A stretch of DNA of 20,242 bases from a virus: positions 1-20,242 of the IMG/VR virus record IMGVR_UViG_3300037042_007518. One strand, written 5' to 3'. This document shows positions 18,415-20,242 of this stretch, piece by piece. Each line of letters starts with the position of its first letter. The first letter of the stretch is position 1. The translations under genes and the position numbers were made by a program. The notes beneath the pieces were generated by a model that saw only the letters and a program-made list of their open reading frames with translations, was not told the origin of the DNA and did no database searches.

Positions 18415-18437
18415 CATCATCAAACAAACAACAGACA

Positions 18438-18632
18438 ATGGAAAAGATGACACTCTCCGAAGCATGCGCTAAGATGCGCGAATTGGTAGGCACACAGCTG
18501 GACACCCGGACACAGATGGAACTTATCGACCTCTTCGCCGCGACCAACATGGCAGGCTGGTATGAGGGCAGGCTGAGGGCTCTCGAACTGTACGCTCCAG
18601 AGGTGCTCGAGATAATGAACAGGAAGCATTAA
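18438..18632 (+). CDS. Hypothetical protein (64 aa)
   Basis: Starts MEKMTLSEACAKMRELVGTQ. It is fully helical by appearance, with a middle TQMELIDLFAATNMAGWYEG. No domain is recognised. The start is set by the promoter at 18363. It is monocistronic, since the next promoter follows its stop within 3 bp. Confidence 0.72.
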   Translation: MEKMTLSEACAKMRELVGTQLDTRTQMELIDLFAATNMAGWYEGRLRALELYAPEVLEIMNRKH

Positions 18633-18634
18633 GA

Positions 18635-18687
18635 AAAAAAATACCCGAGATAAAAGTTCCAAGTCTCGGGTATTTTCCCTACCTTTA
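18635..18687 (+). promoter_or_regulatory. Modular early promoter with 12-bp inverted repeat (sigma operon)
   Basis: The upstream box has diverged to AAAATACCCGAG (18638), but the downstream arm CTCGGGTATTTT (18665) has changed in step, keeping a perfect 12-bp stem. The -7 box is TACCTTTA (18680). It drives the 18709 gene and the ECF sigma gene. Confidence 0.8.
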
Positions 18688-18708
18688 CACCATACTAATA
18701 CAGAGACC

Positions 18709-18996
18709 ATGTACAACTTATCTAACAACGAGCACACGCTCACGGCACGGGTGAAGCTCCTCATAGGCAGGATGTCAGACCTGAGCGACGACGAGATAAA
18801 GCAGGAGTTCACCGAGATTCTGCACGACGAGGACACCCACGTGAGCGAGGCGACCAGGAGCAAGTGGATGGGAATAGTGAACGAGTCGAGGGGCAGGGTG
18901 GCCCTGATGATGGCGATATGCAACCTGCACCTGGCCGGTGACAACCTCCGCAGCCCAGACTACAAGGAACCAACAAAGAAAAAAGCAAAGCAATGA
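18709..18996 (+). CDS. Hypothetical protein upstream of the sigma factor (95 aa)
   Basis: Starts MYNLSNNEHTLTARVKLLIG. It is acidic in the N-terminal two thirds (LSDDEIKQEFTEILHDEDTH), with a Lys-rich tail (KKKAKQ). It overlaps the sigma factor gene by 4 bp (ATGA). This coupling and its size would suit an anti-sigma or co-regulator, but no anti-sigma motif is visible. Confidence 0.72.
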   Translation: MYNLSNNEHTLTARVKLLIGRMSDLSDDEIKQEFTEILHDEDTHVSEATRSKWMGIVNESRGRVALMMAICNLHLAGDNLRSPDYKEPTKKKAKQ

Positions 18997-19538
18997 CACA
19001 CGCCACCGACCTTATCTCTCTCGTAGAGGGATGCAAAGCTAACGACCGCAGGAGCCAGGAGGCCCTGTACAAGCAGTTCTATAGCCACGCACGGAACATA
19101 GTGCGCAGGTACTGCAACAACCCCGAGGACCTGGAGGAGGGCATAAACGACGCGTTCCTCAAGGTGTTCACCAACATTCACCAGTTCAACTACCAGGGCC
19201 CGTTCGAGGCGTGGATGTGCATAGTGATGAGGCACGCGGCGATAAACGCCTTCAGGCCGCGCAAGACCAAGGAGGAGCTGAGCAGGTCGCAGGAGGCGAT
19301 AGCAGAGGTTCGCGCCATGTACGCCAGGAGCTCACACAACGCTGGGATGGCCTCACACGTCGCCGAGCAGATAGAGGTGGCCCTGGGCATGCTGAACCAG
19401 TCGGCCGAGAAGATAATGCGACTGCTCATGATGGGCTTCAAGTACAGGGAGATCGCAGAGATGGTGGGCACGACGCCGGGCACCGCAAAGTGGTACGTAC
19501 ACGAGTCGCGCAAGAAGATGGCCTGGCTGCTCGATTGA
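18993..19538 (+). CDS. ECF-type RNA polymerase sigma factor (181 aa)
   Basis: Region σ2 spans about 23-90 (EALYKQFYSHARNIVRRYCN, EDLEEGINDAFLKVF, FEAWMCIVMRHAAINAF), and σ4 about 127-180 (ALGMLNQSAEKIMRLLMMGF, YREIAEMVGTTPGTAKWYV, HESRKKM). The 181-residue length and the absence of σ1 and σ3 fit the ECF group. It would guide the host RNA polymerase core to a second set of promoters. Its gene is coupled to the 18709 gene and transcribed from the 18635 promoter. Codons match the surrounding phage genes, so it looks long resident rather than freshly acquired. Confidence 0.9.
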   Translation: MTHATDLISLVEGCKANDRRSQEALYKQFYSHARNIVRRYCNNPEDLEEGINDAFLKVFTNIHQFNYQGPFEAWMCIVMRHAAINAFRPRKTKEELSRSQEAIAEVRAMYARSSHNAGMASHVAEQIEVALGMLNQSAEKIMRLLMMGFKYREIAEMVGTTPGTAKWYVHESRKKMAWLLD

Positions 19539-19546
19539 CATGGCAG

Positions 19547-19598
19547 AAACAAATATACGACCAGAAGTTTTTTAGTATCAAACTTTTGAGTACCTTTA
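19547..19598 (+). promoter_or_regulatory. Modular early promoter for the DUF932 gene
   Basis: AAACAAATATA (19547, variant upstream box) and TACCTTTA (19591), spacing 44. The leader CATCAACAACAAAAACAAAC is identical to that of the 17143 gene. Confidence 0.8.
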
Positions 19599-19622
19599 CA
19601 TCAACAACAAAAACAAACGACA

Positions 19623-20242
19623 ATGGACACATTAATGAAACCGGCACTGAGCGCAACAATCATCCCGATGACTCTCGAAACGGCCAAGCAGAAGGCCCCA
19701 GGCATCTTCGCCCCAGGCCCAGCATCGAACCTGAGCAAGCAGTACAAGTTCGTAAGCTCGCTCGAGCTCATAGAGCACCTGGACGCACAGGGATGGAGGC
19801 TGACCAACGCCAAGCAGAGCGGGAGCTCCACGGGCAACCCGTTCTACACCACACACGGCATCCACCTCATGGAATTCCAACACGAGGACCTCTACATGAA
19901 GGACGACCGCGGCGGCGTAGAGGGCAGGCCGACAATCGTGGTGTGCAACAGCTCCAACGGGCTGCGCCCCCTGCAGGTAGAGGCTGGCGTGTTCAGGCTG
20001 GTGTGCTCGAACGGCCTGGTGATAAAGACCACCGACTTCGGGAGCATGAAGGAGCGCCACATCAAGTACACGCAGGACGAGGTGAAGCTGATAGTCGACC
20101 AGAAGGTCGAGCACATGGAGAAGGCCGTCGGACGCATAAACGTCTGGAACCAGCGGGAGATGACCGACCGCGAGAGGTACCAGTTCGCGGCAGAGGCGCT
20201 GGCCCTGAGGCTGGCAGACGACCGCAAGCCCGAGCAGTACGA
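19623..20242 (+). CDS. DUF932-like protein (3' truncated by window)
   Basis: 206 residues are visible and the frame is still open at the window end. The stretch VVCNSSNGLRPLQVEAGVFR (107-126) followed by LVCSNGLVIK is the hallmark of the DUF932 family of phages and plasmids (the N-S-x-x-G…G…R-L-V-C-x-N-G-L pattern). Function is unknown in the family; members often sit among early phage genes. The ATG at 19623 is fixed by the promoter and the leader shared with the 17143 gene. Confidence 0.85.
   Translation, partial: MDTLMKPALSATIIPMTLETAKQKAPGIFAPGPASNLSKQYKFVSSLELIEHLDAQGWRLTNAKQSGSSTGNPFYTTHGIHLMEFQHEDLYMKDDRGGVEGRPTIVVCNSSNGLRPLQVEAGVFRLVCSNGLVIKTTDFGSMKERHIKYTQDEVKLIVDQKVEHMEKAVGRINVWNQREMTDRERYQFAAEALALRLADDRKPEQY

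Noticed and set aside
1-20242. Alternative genetic code with reassigned TAG, as in some Bacteroidota-infecting phages
   Set aside because: TAG, TAA and TGA all act as normal gene ends, followed closely by new starts, promoters or terminators; no gene needs read-through.

Overview
This window reads as part of a large tailed-phage genome whose host is most likely a member of the Bacteroidota. The phage reading rests on dense small genes with little spacing, a GIY-YIG homing endonuclease, a phage-type GP88 gene, a DUF932 gene, a holin-like protein and sugar-modification genes beside a ClpP-like protease. The host reading rests on the promoters: they carry TAnnTTTA/G boxes at -7, T-rich -33 regions and A-rich leaders without Shine-Dalgarno sequences, as in Bacteroidota.

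Layout. (1) 1-2480: an operon-like trio (TPP-dependent enzyme C-terminus, SDR epimerase/reductase, GT2 glycosyltransferase) that probably makes and attaches an unusual sugar. (2) 2530-5953: a ClpP-like protease with a changed catalytic triad, four small proteins, and a 425-residue protein with three helix-turn-helix-like repeats and an HNH-like zinc domain that has lost its catalytic His residues. (3) 5950-9250: an accessory block with a small HTH protein, a conserved phage protein, a GIY-YIG homing endonuclease, about 550 bp of noncoding DNA that folds into long nested helices and ends in a tRNA-Leu-like element, and a DUF6745-like gene. (4) 9270-13776: very small genes, including several membrane proteins, a zinc-finger protein and a PD-(D/E)XK-like nuclease bracketed by two near-identical terminators, ending in a chain of 43-56-residue genes linked by 4-bp stop/start overlaps. 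(5) 13777-15000: small genes separated by a repeated AAAAAGGTATC element that occurs in clusters about 20 bp apart. (6) 15017-20242: an early-type region in which almost every gene or gene pair has its own copy of one modular promoter: an AAAAGAATATGCG box exactly 44-45 bp upstream of a TAtCTTTA -7 box. This region includes WYL_2/DUF2693, GP88 (minus strand), an ECF-type sigma factor and a DUF932 gene.

How the parts may work together (inference): the modular promoters look like the host-readable early expression system, and the phage-encoded ECF sigma factor made from one of them could redirect the host polymerase later. The most unusual element is the large structured RNA with a tRNA-like 3' end at about 7545-8095, which has the size, phage context and tRNA association of the ornate large RNAs (GOLLD/ROOL type), although membership cannot be shown by eye.
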